From positions 930,001-994,000 of the forward strand of contig NZ_PYWK01000001.1 in the NCBI RefSeq assembly GCF_003049645.1: 64,000 nt of DNA. The letters run 5' to 3'. Source of the DNA: Metasolibacillus fluoroglycofenilyticus. Its GTDB lineage: Bacteria > Bacillota > Bacilli > Bacillales_A > Planococcaceae. Positions 54,364 through 62,228 of the stretch are shown here, in pieces (the stretch's first letter is position 1; the number at the start of each line of letters is the position of its first letter). The notes under the pieces are model-generated. The model worked only from the letters and a program-made list of their open reading frames with translations. It searched no databases and was not told the origin of the DNA. The position numbers and the translations under genes are program-made.

Positions 54364-54447
54364 GAGGAGGCTGTCTGAAAAGTATATTTTGCTTTGACGA
54401 CGCATTGAAATAAAAGTTTTCATCTCTTCTCTTTTACTGAAGGGTAA
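54364..54447. repeat. Decayed family T left arm joined to the 39.6-kb short repeat
   Basis: AGGAGGCTGTCTGAAAAGTA lacks its right arm and runs directly into the block shared with 39631-39686 (CGCATTGAAATAAAAGTTTTCATC). It lies in the 783-base rhodanese-TRIC gap (54258-55040); nothing gene-like was seen there. Confidence 0.5.
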
Positions 54448-54532
54448 CACTGCTAAAGCCAGTGTTCGTCACACTTTCAAAAGAAACTTTCTCTATTTAT
54501 ATGAGTCAACACTTTTGTGAAATGTTGTCGCT

Positions 54533-54580
54533 ACTGTCCAAAATGCCGGCTATGCACGGCTTTTTGGACAAACCCTTCCT
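54533..54580 (+). terminator. Family T terminator-like hairpin, second copy of the one at 204-254
   Basis: TGTCCAAAATGCCGGC and GCTTTTTGGACA enclose TATGCACG. It is almost identical to the hairpin upstream of truB, and both stand next to a family A copy. Confidence 0.65.
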
Positions 54581-54632
54581 AAGTAGAAGAGAAGATACGA
54601 AACTCTTACTCTGCGTTGCCAAAACAAAATGG

Positions 54633-54793
54633 TTTTATCCCGTATTAACAGGCTGTAAGACCCCCACTTCAAAACAACAGATAAAATCAAGATGTTTAAG
54701 TGGGGGATCCAACAGCCTGTAAAAACCCGATTGGTGAAACTACCAATCAGTGGGGGATGAAGAAAACCCCCACTGATTGAAGGTTCACTTTAT
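54633..54793 (-). repeat. Family A dispersed repeat, copy A5
   Basis: A full copy in minus orientation with the longest paired arms: ACAGGCTGT (54648-54656) with ACAGCCTGT (54712-54720), and CCCCCACTT (54661-54669) with AAGTGGGGG (54698-54706). The end hairpin is ATCAGTGGGGG/CCCCCACTGAT. Confidence 0.82.
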
Positions 54794-54803
54794 CTGGCGA
54801 GAG

Positions 54804-54919
54804 CACTGAAAAACTATAAGAAAAGTATTTTTCGCAATATAAATCCTTTCTTTCCATCGAATTTAGCTACAAAAAAATCGATTTGTAACTCGTTTTGTAG
54901 GAAATTGATTTTTTCAGTG
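54804..54919. repeat. Inverted repeat and short direct repeats before the TRIC gene
   Basis: CACTGAAAAA (54804-54813) faces TTTTTTCAGTG (54909-54919) about 100 bases away. Just beyond, AAACCGCAAATACCTC and GACCTCGCAGAAACCGTAAATA repeat each other loosely (54968-55022). Their role is unknown. Confidence 0.45.
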
Positions 54920-55040
54920 TCATTTTTTTATCATTCATTATAAATGAAATTGATAGCTCAAAAGTGGAAACCGCAAATACCTCAGCGAAAATCACAGATG
55001 ACCTCGCAGAAACCGTAAATAAAAACTCTCGGATGTCTAT

Positions 55041-55646
55041 TTATTTCACTGATAATTTTTTACGTGGTAAGCGCCAGCCGCGTAAATAAGATAAAATCCG
55101 CAAAGCAGTAACTGCTGCGAACATTACATATAAAAACAAATCGCCTGTAAAAATTTGAAGCCCAATAATTAAGCCAGCACTAGCTGCCCACATCGCGTAA
55201 ATTTCATCGCGCAATACGGTTGGTTTACGACGTGCGAGCAAATCTCGCACGATGCCACCACCAGAACCAGTTAGCACCGCGGCAACAATAACTGCGCTAA
55301 GAGGGAGCTCTAATTTAACTGCAAACATCGCCCCTTGTACTGCAAAGGCAGCGAGACCAATCGCATCAGATAAATTGCCCCAGCGATTCCAATGTTTCAT
55401 AAATCGATAGGGCACTAAGAAAAACAATGTAATTGCTGCAAGCGCAATTTGAAACATCATTTCTTGACTCCATAAAGTAGTTACCGGTAAGCCAATTAAT
55501 AAATTGCGGATAGCTCCACCGCCGAATGCCGTTACAACGCCGAGTAAATAAACCCCGAACAAATCATACTCCTCTTCCATTGCAACAATGGCGCCAGACA
55601 ATGCAAAGGCGATTGTCCCGATAATACTAAAAACTTCCCAAGCCAT
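55041..55646 (-). CDS. TRIC-family (UPF0126) cation channel protein
   Basis: This membrane protein of the prokaryotic TRIC family forms trimeric cation channels where studied. The 201-residue protein contains two related three-helix halves, each with a glycine-rich motif: GVVTAFGGGAIRNLLIG and AAVLTGSGGGIVRDLLARRKPTVLR, plus a seventh helix at the end. ATG 55646 with AAAGGAG on the minus strand is preferred over TTG 55652. It is divergent from ynbB. Confidence 0.9.
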   Translation of the reverse strand: MAWEVFSIIGTIAFALSGAIVAMEEEYDLFGVYLLGVVTAFGGGAIRNLLIGLPVTTLWSQEMMFQIALAAITLFFLVPYRFMKHWNRWGNLSDAIGLAAFAVQGAMFAVKLELPLSAVIVAAVLTGSGGGIVRDLLARRKPTVLRDEIYAMWAASAGLIIGLQIFTGDLFLYVMFAAVTALRILSYLRGWRLPRKKLSVK

Positions 55647-55807
55647 TTTCAAACTCCTTTAAACGTATGTAATAAATATTTTTAGTTAGCAAAATCGAGC
55701 ATAACAATTAATGAAACAATAGTAAAGGGTAAATAGTTGACGTGATAAATATAGTTGATAAGATGGGAGAGGACTAAAAACTATCAATGAAAAATAAGGA
55801 GATACCT

Positions 55808-57052
55808 ATGTTTACGTCAAATTTAACAGAACAAACATTAACGCTTGCTGCGCAAATTGAAAATAAAGTAGCAGCATTTCATAAACACGCAGACGAAAAT
55901 GCTTTTTTTAATCAACAAAAGGTATTAGCGGCCTTTAAAGAAAATCAAGTATCTGATTATCATTTACAGCCCTCAAACGGTTACGGCTATGATGATGAAG
56001 GGCGTGATAATTTAGAGCGTGTATATGCTCAAGTATTCGGAGCAGAGGCGGCGATTGTACGACCGCAAATTATTTCAGGGACTCATGCCATTACACTTAG
56101 CTTATTCGGCGTTTTGCGTCCGGGTGACGAACTTCTGTATATTACAGGTAAGCCGTATGACACGCTTCAATCCATTGTTGATGGTGGCGATAAGGATACG
56201 GGCTCATTGAAGGATTTTGGCATTAAATATAGTCATATTGATTTAATTGATAATAAAGATATTGATTGGCATGGTGTGCGCCAAGCAGTAAATGAAAAAA
56301 CAAAAATGATTGCGATTCAGCGTTCAAAGGGATATGCAAGCCGTCCATCGTTCACAGTTGCTGAAATTGGCGCAATGGTGGAGCAAATTCGTCTAGTTGC
56401 ACCTCATGCAGTCATTTTTGTAGATAATTGCTATGGGGAATTTGTTGAACAGCTTGAACCGACAGAGGTTGGTGTTGATTTAATGGCGGGTTCCTTAATA
56501 AAAAATCCTGGTGCTGGGCTTGCGAAAATTGGTGGTTACATTGCAGGGCGTGCTGACTTAGTAGAAAAATGCGCGTATCGCATGACATCTCCGGGTATCG
56601 GTGCAGAGGCGGGTGCAACACTAAATACGTTAGCAGACTTTTACCAAGGCTTTTTCCTAGCGCCACATACTGTTGCCCAAGCATTAAAAGGAGCCATTTT
56701 CACTTCCGCTATGCTAGAGGAAATCGGCATGACAACATCGCCGCATTATAACGAACCACGTACAGATTTAATTCAATCCGTTTCATTCCAAACAGCCGAG
56801 CAAATGGTGGCATTTTGTCGTGAAATTCAAGCGGCATCTCCAATTAATGCCCACTTTGCTCCAGAGCCGGCTTATATGCCGGGCTATGAGGATGATGTAA
56901 TTATGGCAGCAGGGACGTTTATTCAAGGTTCGAGTATTGAATTAACGGCGGATGGTCCGATTCGTCCACCATTTACAGCCTTTGTGCAAGGCGGTTTAAC
57001 ATATGAGCACGTGAAATATGCGATATGCAGTGCTGTTCAAAAATTAGTATAA
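55808..57052 (+). CDS. ynbB: Methionine gamma-lyase family protein (YnbB, 'aluminium resistance' type)
   Basis: This is a 414-residue PLP-dependent fold I enzyme. Recognisable parts are YGYDDEGRDNLERVYAQVFGAEAAIVRPQIISGTHAI, FVDNCYGEFVE with the PLP Asp, and GSLIKNPGAGLAKIGGYIAG with the Schiff-base Lys near residue 237. The family is annotated after aluminium resistance or methionine gamma-lyase; the true reaction is uncertain. ATG 55808 with AAGGAGA is chosen over ATG 55787. Upstream of glnR, as in B. subtilis. Confidence 0.9.
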   Translation: MFTSNLTEQTLTLAAQIENKVAAFHKHADENAFFNQQKVLAAFKENQVSDYHLQPSNGYGYDDEGRDNLERVYAQVFGAEAAIVRPQIISGTHAITLSLFGVLRPGDELLYITGKPYDTLQSIVDGGDKDTGSLKDFGIKYSHIDLIDNKDIDWHGVRQAVNEKTKMIAIQRSKGYASRPSFTVAEIGAMVEQIRLVAPHAVIFVDNCYGEFVEQLEPTEVGVDLMAGSLIKNPGAGLAKIGGYIAGRADLVEKCAYRMTSPGIGAEAGATLNTLADFYQGFFLAPHTVAQALKGAIFTSAMLEEIGMTTSPHYNEPRTDLIQSVSFQTAEQMVAFCREIQAASPINAHFAPEPAYMPGYEDDVIMAAGTFIQGSSIELTADGPIRPPFTAFVQGGLTYEHVKYAICSAVQKLV

Positions 57053-57109
57053 GCAAGAAAGAGGCGTCTGAAAAAACATTTCGAGCCAAGGTTCGTTACA
57101 ATACCCCAT

Positions 57110-57150
57110 AAAACTGCCCGAAAAAGTATTGTTTTCGGGCAGTTTTTTTA
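57110..57150 (+). terminator. ynbB terminator
   Basis: AAACTGCCCGAAAA pairs with TTTTCGGGCAGTTT, then TTTT. A lone family T left arm (GAGGCGTCTGAAAA) precedes it at 57061-57074. Confidence 0.87.
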
Positions 57151-57161
57151 GAAAAAAACCA

Positions 57162-57178
57162 TGTGAGGTTTCCTTACA
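57162..57178 (+). promoter_or_regulatory. GlnR/TnrA operator of glnRA
   Basis: TGTGAGGTTTCCTTACA fits TGTNA-N7-TNACA exactly and lies 6 bases upstream of the -35. Feedback repression of glnRA by GlnR is established in B. subtilis. Confidence 0.85.
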
Positions 57179-57184
57179 TGAGCG

Positions 57185-57213
57185 TTGACATGAAAAAAAG
57201 AGAGGCGTATTAT
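57185..57213 (+). promoter_or_regulatory. Sigma-A promoter of glnRA
   Basis: TTGACA and TATTAT are separated by 17 bases, just after the GlnR operator. Confidence 0.85.
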
Positions 57214-57233
57214 AAAAAACGGAGGTGAATTAA

Positions 57234-57608
57234 ATGGGTAGTGAAATTCGACGAACTATGCCAGTGTTACCAATTAGCATTGTGATGCAGCTAACCGACT
57301 TAACAGCGCGCCAAATCCGCTATTATGAAGAGCACAATTTAATTCAACCACATCGCACAGAGGGAAATAGACGAATGTTTTCATTAAATGATGTTGATGT
57401 ATTGTTAGAAATAAAAGAATTGCTTGAGCGAGGCACGAATATGGCAGGTATAAAAAAAGTATTCGAGAGAAAAAACCAGCTTACTTTAGAGCAAAAGGAA
57501 ATTTCAGATCGTGAATTACGCCGTATTATGCGAGAGGAGATGCTCCAAGCACGTAGCATGCAAAAAACATCTATTCGTCAAGGGAATTTTTCGCGTTTTT
57601 ATCAATAG
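57234..57608 (+). CDS. glnR: MerR-family nitrogen regulator GlnR
   Basis: GlnR represses glnRA and other nitrogen genes when feedback-inhibited glutamine synthetase binds its C-terminus. The 124-residue protein has the MerR helix-turn-helix (LTDLTARQIRYYEEHNLIQPHRTEGNRRMF, about residues 22-52), a short coiled region and a C-terminal tail ending RQGNFSRFYQ like the GS-responsive tail. It is about ten residues shorter than B. subtilis GlnR in the linker. SD GGAGG. Confidence 0.95.
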   Translation: MGSEIRRTMPVLPISIVMQLTDLTARQIRYYEEHNLIQPHRTEGNRRMFSLNDVDVLLEIKELLERGTNMAGIKKVFERKNQLTLEQKEISDRELRRIMREEMLQARSMQKTSIRQGNFSRFYQ

Positions 57609-57641
57609 GTGGGGATAAACTAATTTAGGAGAGTGGTACAT

Positions 57642-58976
57642 TTGGGTAAGTACACAAAAGAAGACATTAAAAAACTGGTACATGAGCAAGAAGTAAAATT
57701 TATAAGATTACAGTTCACTGATATTTTAGGAACAATTAAAAATGTTGAAATTCCAGTTAGTCAATTAGATAAGGCGTTAGACAATAAGATGATGTTTGAT
57801 GGCTCTTCAATAGAAGGCTTCGTGCGCATCGAGGAGTCAGATATGTATTTATTCCCTGACTATGATTCGTTTATGATTTTCCCATGGACTGCTGAAAAAG
57901 GGAAAGTAGCACGCTTTATTTGTGATATCGCAAACCCAGATGGTACACCTTTTGCTGGCGACCCACGCTCAAATTTAAAACGTGTATTAAAAGAAATGGA
58001 AGAAATGGGCTTCACTAATTTTAACTTAGGACCAGAGCCAGAGTTTTTCTTATTTAAGCTTGATCAAAGAGGCGAGCCTACTTTAGAGGTAAATGACCAT
58101 GGAGGTTATTTTGATTTAGCACCAACCGATTTAGGTGAAAATTGTCGTCGTGACATTGTGCTTGAACTTGAGGGAATGGGCTTTGAAGTTGAAGCATCCC
58201 ACCACGAAGTAGCACCGGGACAGCATGAAATCGATTTTAAATATGCTGATGCTATAAAAGCATGTGATAATATCCAAACGTTTAAATTAGTAGTTAAAAC
58301 CATTGCCCGAAAGCATGGCTTACATGCAACGTTTATGCCAAAGCCACTATTTGGTGAAGCGGGTTCAGGCATGCACTTTAATGTTTCTTTATTTAAAGGA
58401 AATGAGAATGCCTTTTATGATGAAGAGACGACGCTTGGCTTATCCGAAACAGCGATGCAATTTATGGCAGGTGTGTTAGAGCATGTACAAGGCTTCACAG
58501 CGATAACAAACCCAACTGTTAACTCTTATAAACGTCTAGTACCAGGCTATGAAGCCCCTTGCTATGTTGCATGGTCAGCGCAAAACCGTTCACCATTAAT
58601 TCGTATTCCATCATCACGTGGCATTTCAACACGTATAGAAGTACGTTCTGTCGACCCATCAGCGAATCCATACTTAGCAATGGCTGTTATTTTAGAAGCT
58701 GGTTTAGAAGGCATCCGTAAAAAAATGACACCACCAGCAGCGGTGAATCGCAATATTTATGTGATGACGGAGGAAGAGCGCCAAGCAAATGGCATTGTAA
58801 ACCTACCGGCTGCATTAGACGATGCACTCACATTACTAGCAAAAGATACAGTTGTACAAAAAGCATTAGGCGAGCATATTTATGCAAACTTCAAAGAAGC
58901 GAAAGAAATCGAATTTGAAATGTATCGCTCCACTGTGCACCAGTGGGAGTTGGACCATTATTTGAAGTCTTATTAA
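57642..58976 (+). CDS. glnA: Type I glutamine synthetase
   Basis: GlnA makes glutamine from glutamate and ammonia and also controls GlnR. The 444-residue chain matches the GS-I-alpha class: [19 protein letters not shown], metal-site [48 protein letters not shown] and [24 protein letters not shown]. No adenylylation-type tyrosine loop is apparent. TTG 57642 with AGGAGAG gives exactly the usual length; GTG 57633 is rejected. Confidence 0.97.
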   Translation: MGKYTKEDIKKLVHEQEVKFIRLQFTDILGTIKNVEIPVSQLDKALDNKMMFDGSSIEGFVRIEESDMYLFPDYDSFMIFPWTAEKGKVARFICDIANPDGTPFAGDPRSNLKRVLKEMEEMGFTNFNLGPEPEFFLFKLDQRGEPTLEVNDHGGYFDLAPTDLGENCRRDIVLELEGMGFEVEASHHEVAPGQHEIDFKYADAIKACDNIQTFKLVVKTIARKHGLHATFMPKPLFGEAGSGMHFNVSLFKGNENAFYDEETTLGLSETAMQFMAGVLEHVQGFTAITNPTVNSYKRLVPGYEAPCYVAWSAQNRSPLIRIPSSRGISTRIEVRSVDPSANPYLAMAVILEAGLEGIRKKMTPPAAVNRNIYVMTEEERQANGIVNLPAALDDALTLLAKDTVVQKALGEHIYANFKEAKEIEFEMYRSTVHQWELDHYLKSY

Positions 58977-58985
58977 ATATAATTA

Positions 58986-59025
58986 TGACTGTAGGGAAAT
59001 AGATGCAATCCCTACAGTTTTTATA
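58986..59025. terminator. glnA terminator, shared with the convergent TSUP gene
   Basis: ACTGTAGGGA pairs with TCCCTACAGT, followed by TTTTTATATTTT. Confidence 0.8.
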
Positions 59026-59031
59026 TTTTAG

Positions 59032-59751
59032 CTAATTCAAACTGTTGATAAGAAGATAAATACCTGTAAAACTCAGAAGGATATATGTAAGTAGCTTGAA
59101 AGCCTTTTGATTAAGCCGTTTGAAAATAATTTGTCCAATAAACAGACCTAAAAATACAACAGGAATAGCGTAAATGCTCAATTGCCATATTAATTTACTA
59201 GTGCCGGTAAAGAGTATTTGCGTAATGAGACTAATAAAATATATAAATAGATAAAAAGCTAACGTAGTTGCTCTTAATTTTTCCTTTTTCGTATTAGTGC
59301 CTGTAAAGTACAATAATAACGGTGGACCAGGCATCCCGATACTTGTTGTTAAAAGACCTGATAATCCACCAACGAAGAAATCTCTAAGGGGGGTTGGCTT
59401 TACCGTAAAATTAAATATTAATAATAATGTTAACAGTAATAGCAGTATAGCAATTCCTATTTTAAAAGTATCAATGTCAATCGTAATAAAAAATAAAATA
59501 CCAAAAGGTACACCAACTATACTTCCAATAACAAGTCTTTTTAAAATATCAAAATCAACGTTTTCTCTTATTTTCCATATTAAAGAAAGTGAAATAAATA
59601 GAGATATGATGATGTTTATTTGTATTGCTTCTTGAGGAAGAAATAACATCAATAAAAAAGGTGTTGCCATGATAGAAAATCCAAACCCAGTGCTTGTTTG
59701 TAAAATAGAAGCTACTAATATAATACATACAAAAAATATGATTGTTTCCAA
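59032..59751 (-). CDS. TauE/SafE-type sulfite/anion permease (TSUP family)
   Basis: This is a 239-residue integral membrane protein with seven or eight hydrophobic helices. The TSUP signs are the opening TSTGFGFSIMATPFLLM and the second-half repeat DFFVGGLSGLLTTSIGMPGPPLLLYF. Family members export or import sulfite, sulfonates or other organic anions; the substrate here is unknown. The TTG start has AAGGAGG on the minus strand. It faces glnA. Confidence 0.87.
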   Translation of the reverse strand: METIIFFVCIILVASILQTSTGFGFSIMATPFLLMLFLPQEAIQINIIISLFISLSLIWKIRENVDFDILKRLVIGSIVGVPFGILFFITIDIDTFKIGIAILLLLLTLLLIFNFTVKPTPLRDFFVGGLSGLLTTSIGMPGPPLLLYFTGTNTKKEKLRATTLAFYLFIYFISLITQILFTGTSKLIWQLSIYAIPVVFLGLFIGQIIFKRLNQKAFKLLTYILLSFTGIYLLINSLN

Positions 59752-59861
59752 ATTGTCCTCCTTATGAAGCTATTGCATTCATTCGCTGTATCCTATATTG
59801 TCCTTTTGTAAAATCATCTATAACGGATTTAATTTATCCAAACACCCACTGAATCATAGGA

Positions 59862-59945
59862 ACTCAGTCCAAAAATATCGCATGCTAAGATAACGACTGA
59901 GTGACCAACATTGTGTGGGCATAAGGCTTCACGGGTTTTGAAGAA
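59862..59945 (+). repeat. Family C repeat
   Basis: ACTCAGTC (59862-59869) pairs perfectly with GACTGAGT (59895-59902) and is followed by GACCAAC. It lies in the 473-base gap before the XRE gene, which holds repeats only. Confidence 0.65.
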
Positions 59946-59957
59946 ATTACTCGCGCT

Positions 59958-60000
59958 TGCTCAAAAATTTAAAGCGGTGTTAGTCTTAGTGTAATTGAAG
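59958..60000 (+). repeat. Decayed family B-like segment (B5)
   Basis: CTCAAAAATTTAAAGC is followed by GTGTTAGTCTTAGTGTAATTG; order and ending fit family B but the core is worn. Confidence 0.4.
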
Positions 60001-60054
60001 GCGACATTTCTTCATTGGTGGGAAATGAAAATGATAAACTATTTAATATATACG

Positions 60055-60134
60055 TTTATCCCGCATTAACGAGCAGTAAGACGCCCACTTCAAGACTTGA
60101 GTGAACATTCCCACTGATTGAAGTTTCACTTAAT
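60055..60134 (-). repeat. Family A dispersed repeat, copy A6 (short)
   Basis: On the minus strand it has TAAGTGAAACTTCAATCAG and the end GTTAATGCGGGATAAA, with most of the middle deleted. Confidence 0.7.
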
Positions 60135-60224
60135 CTATAATTTATTGTACAATGAAAGGGTACTTAAGTAAAGAGAGTTAGTTCTCGTGTGTTGTCATTT
60201 TGTTAGGAAGGGGTGTAATAAAAC

Positions 60225-60635
60225 TTGGACGTTAACTTTCAAGGCGTTGGTGAAAGAATTATAGCAAAAATCCGGGAGAGAAATTTAAAGCAAGTAGATG
60301 TTGCGAGGGCAACTGGTATTTCCAAAAATGCAATTAGCAATTATATTAGCGGCAATCGAATTCCTGATACAGAGGCAATCTATAAGCTAGCTAGCTTTTT
60401 CTCCGTGTCGATTGAATGGTTGTTAGTAGGAAAAGAATATTACCCGACCAAATCAGAAAATTTAATAGGTGCAGAAGATACCGCACAATCTGACGTAATC
60501 AATGTGGAAGATAAGGCAATGATTCAAAAGCTACTTTTGTTAAACGAAAGACAAAAAGGGAGGTTGGAAGAGCGAATTGATATGCTACTTTTGGAGGCAA
60601 TGGGCGATGAAAATCCAACAATAGAGGACAATTAA
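60225..60635 (+). CDS. XRE-family transcriptional regulator
   Basis: This is a 136-residue DNA-binding protein. The HTH_3 domain lies at about 10-65 (IRERNLKQVDVARATGISKNAISNYISGNRIPD). The C-terminal third is acidic and helical (KLLLLNERQKGRLEERIDMLL) and may oligomerise. TTG start after AGGAAGGGGTG. The next gene's SD overlaps the stop, so the two are one unit; regulation of the repair gene is a guess. Confidence 0.82.
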   Translation: MDVNFQGVGERIIAKIRERNLKQVDVARATGISKNAISNYISGNRIPDTEAIYKLASFFSVSIEWLLVGKEYYPTKSENLIGAEDTAQSDVINVEDKAMIQKLLLLNERQKGRLEERIDMLLLEAMGDENPTIEDN

Positions 60636-60647
60636 GGAGGCAATTTG

Positions 60648-61355
60648 ATGGATTATCAAGCAGTGATGCAGGAACTAGAGGCATTAGGAAAAGAGCGTAC
60701 GAAAAAAATTTATTGCTCAAATGGTGCAACTGAGCCTGTTTTTGGCGTGGCGACTGGTGCAATGAAGCCAATGGCGAAAAAAATTAAAACGAATCAAGAA
60801 CTTGCAGAGCAGTTATATGCGACAGGCAATTATGATGCGATGTATTTTGCAGGTGTGATTGCAGAGCCAAATACGATGACTGAGGCTGATTATGACCGTT
60901 GGATTGAGAAGGCCTATTTTTACATGCTGTCTGATTATGTTGTCGCTGTCACATTAGCGGAGGCCACTATTGCACAGCAAGTAGCAGATAAATGGATTGC
61001 AAGTGGTGAGGAGCTGAAAATGTCCGCGGGCTATAGCTGTTATTGCTGGCTACTTGGCAATCGTAAGGATGAGGAATTTTCGAAAAGTAAGCTTTTAACG
61101 ATGTTAGAAGTCGTAAAGGAGACGATTCATCATGCACCAGAGCGAGCAAAATCTGCCATGAATAATTTTGTAACAACTGTCGGCGTGTCTTTTAAGCCGT
61201 TGCACGAGGAGGCACTTGCTATTGCAAAACAAATTGGTGTTGTTGAGATGAAGAGGGACAATAAAAAAAGCAGTATGTTAAACGCATTACAAAACATTGA
61301 AAAGGAGATAGAGAAAGACCGCATCGGTTTTAAACGTAAATATGTAAGGTGTTGA
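60648..61355 (+). CDS. DNA alkylation repair protein, AlkD-like
   Basis: The 235-residue protein resembles HEAT-repeat DNA glycosylases that remove alkylated bases. The opening (MQELEALGKERTKKIYCSNGA) and GVATGAMKPMAKKIKTNQELAEQLYATGNYDAMYFAGVIAEP fit the AlkD/DNA_alkylation family. ATG 60648 with AAGGAGG is preferred to TTG 60645. The tail is strongly basic (KEIEKDRIGFKRKYVR). Catalytic residues cannot be confirmed by eye. Confidence 0.85.
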   Translation: MDYQAVMQELEALGKERTKKIYCSNGATEPVFGVATGAMKPMAKKIKTNQELAEQLYATGNYDAMYFAGVIAEPNTMTEADYDRWIEKAYFYMLSDYVVAVTLAEATIAQQVADKWIASGEELKMSAGYSCYCWLLGNRKDEEFSKSKLLTMLEVVKETIHHAPERAKSAMNNFVTTVGVSFKPLHEEALAIAKQIGVVEMKRDNKKSSMLNALQNIEKEIEKDRIGFKRKYVRC

Positions 61356-61446
61356 CTTTGTAAAATTTGTTAAGTTCCTTGGATGTGCTTGTTTCTAGTT
61401 CACAAGTTGATTACACTAAAGTTAGGAACTAGAGGGAGGGCATATA

Positions 61447-61989
61447 ATGAGAAAAAGTATCGCGATTGATATGGATCAAGTGTTAGCAAATTTTTATAAA
61501 AAACTGTGTAAAACAGTGAATGAAAATTTCAATACAAATTATACAGATGAAGAATTTATTGCAGGGACACGACGTGACTTACCTGAGGAACAGACTAGAA
61601 AGTTATATGAGTGCATGAATGAGCCACATTTCTTTGGCGACTTAGAAGTGCTGGATACAGATGCTATTGAAGTTGTACAAAAATTGCAGGAGGATTACGA
61701 TATTTTTATTGCGACAGCAGCAATGGAAGTACCGGGCTCCTTTAATGCAAAATATGAATGGCTAGAGCGTCATTTCCCATTTATAAATAAGCAAAACATC
61801 GTATTTTGTGGGACAAAGGCAGTTATTCATACAGATTATTTAATTGACGATAGCCCTTATCAGTTAGAGGCATTTAAAGGAACAGGCATTTTATATTCAA
61901 TGCCATACAATCTGTCAACAGAAGGCTTTATTCGCGTAAATAATTGGAAAGAGATTGAGGCATATTTCCAAAAACAATTAGTAAAATAG
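61447..61989 (+). CDS. 5'(3')-deoxyribonucleotidase-like HAD phosphatase
   Basis: This 180-residue HAD-fold enzyme of the NT5C group dephosphorylates (deoxy)nucleoside monophosphates. Motif I is IDMDQVLANFYKK with nucleophile Asp8 and acid Asp10. The cap contains FFGDLEVLDTDAIEVVQKLQ, motif II is FIATAAMEVPGSFNAKYEWL and motif IV is YLIDDSPYQLEAF. SD AGGGAGGG 8 bases before ATG. Stands alone with a family T terminator after it. Confidence 0.9.
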   Translation: MRKSIAIDMDQVLANFYKKLCKTVNENFNTNYTDEEFIAGTRRDLPEEQTRKLYECMNEPHFFGDLEVLDTDAIEVVQKLQEDYDIFIATAAMEVPGSFNAKYEWLERHFPFINKQNIVFCGTKAVIHTDYLIDDSPYQLEAFKGTGILYSMPYNLSTEGFIRVNNWKEIEAYFQKQLVK

Positions 61990-61998
61990 AGAAGAAAA

Positions 61999-62045
61999 AG
62001 TTGTCTGAAAGAGGGCTAGTGCGCCGCTTCCAGGCAATTTTTTTA
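61999..62045 (+). terminator. Family T terminator after the nucleotidase gene
   Basis: GTTGTCTGAAAGAGG and CGCTTCCAGGCAAT pair imperfectly around CTAGTGCGC. TTTTTTT follows. Confidence 0.68.
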
Positions 62046-62072
62046 ATTAATTATACCTCGGTGTAATTGATA
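62046..62072 (+). repeat. Family B repeat core, copy B8
   Basis: AATTATACCTCGGTGTAATTGAT is nearly identical to the copy at 44751-44800 and directly abuts a family T terminator. Confidence 0.65.
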
Positions 62073-62228
62073 AAAGTGGCAAACAAGTAAAACTACCTCA
62101 GCTTTTCTTATCCTGAAAATCAATACTTTATACCTAATTAAAGCAATGCAAAATGATTGTAATACCAGATGTCACCATTCTGTACGACTATGCTAAAATA
62201 GAAAAAAGGCAAAAGGTAGGTGGGATGG

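Noticed and set aside
54462..54722. An 86-codon plus-strand frame in the 54-kb repeat block
   Set aside because: It runs through two hairpin repeats shared with noncoding sites elsewhere; no protein family is recognisable.
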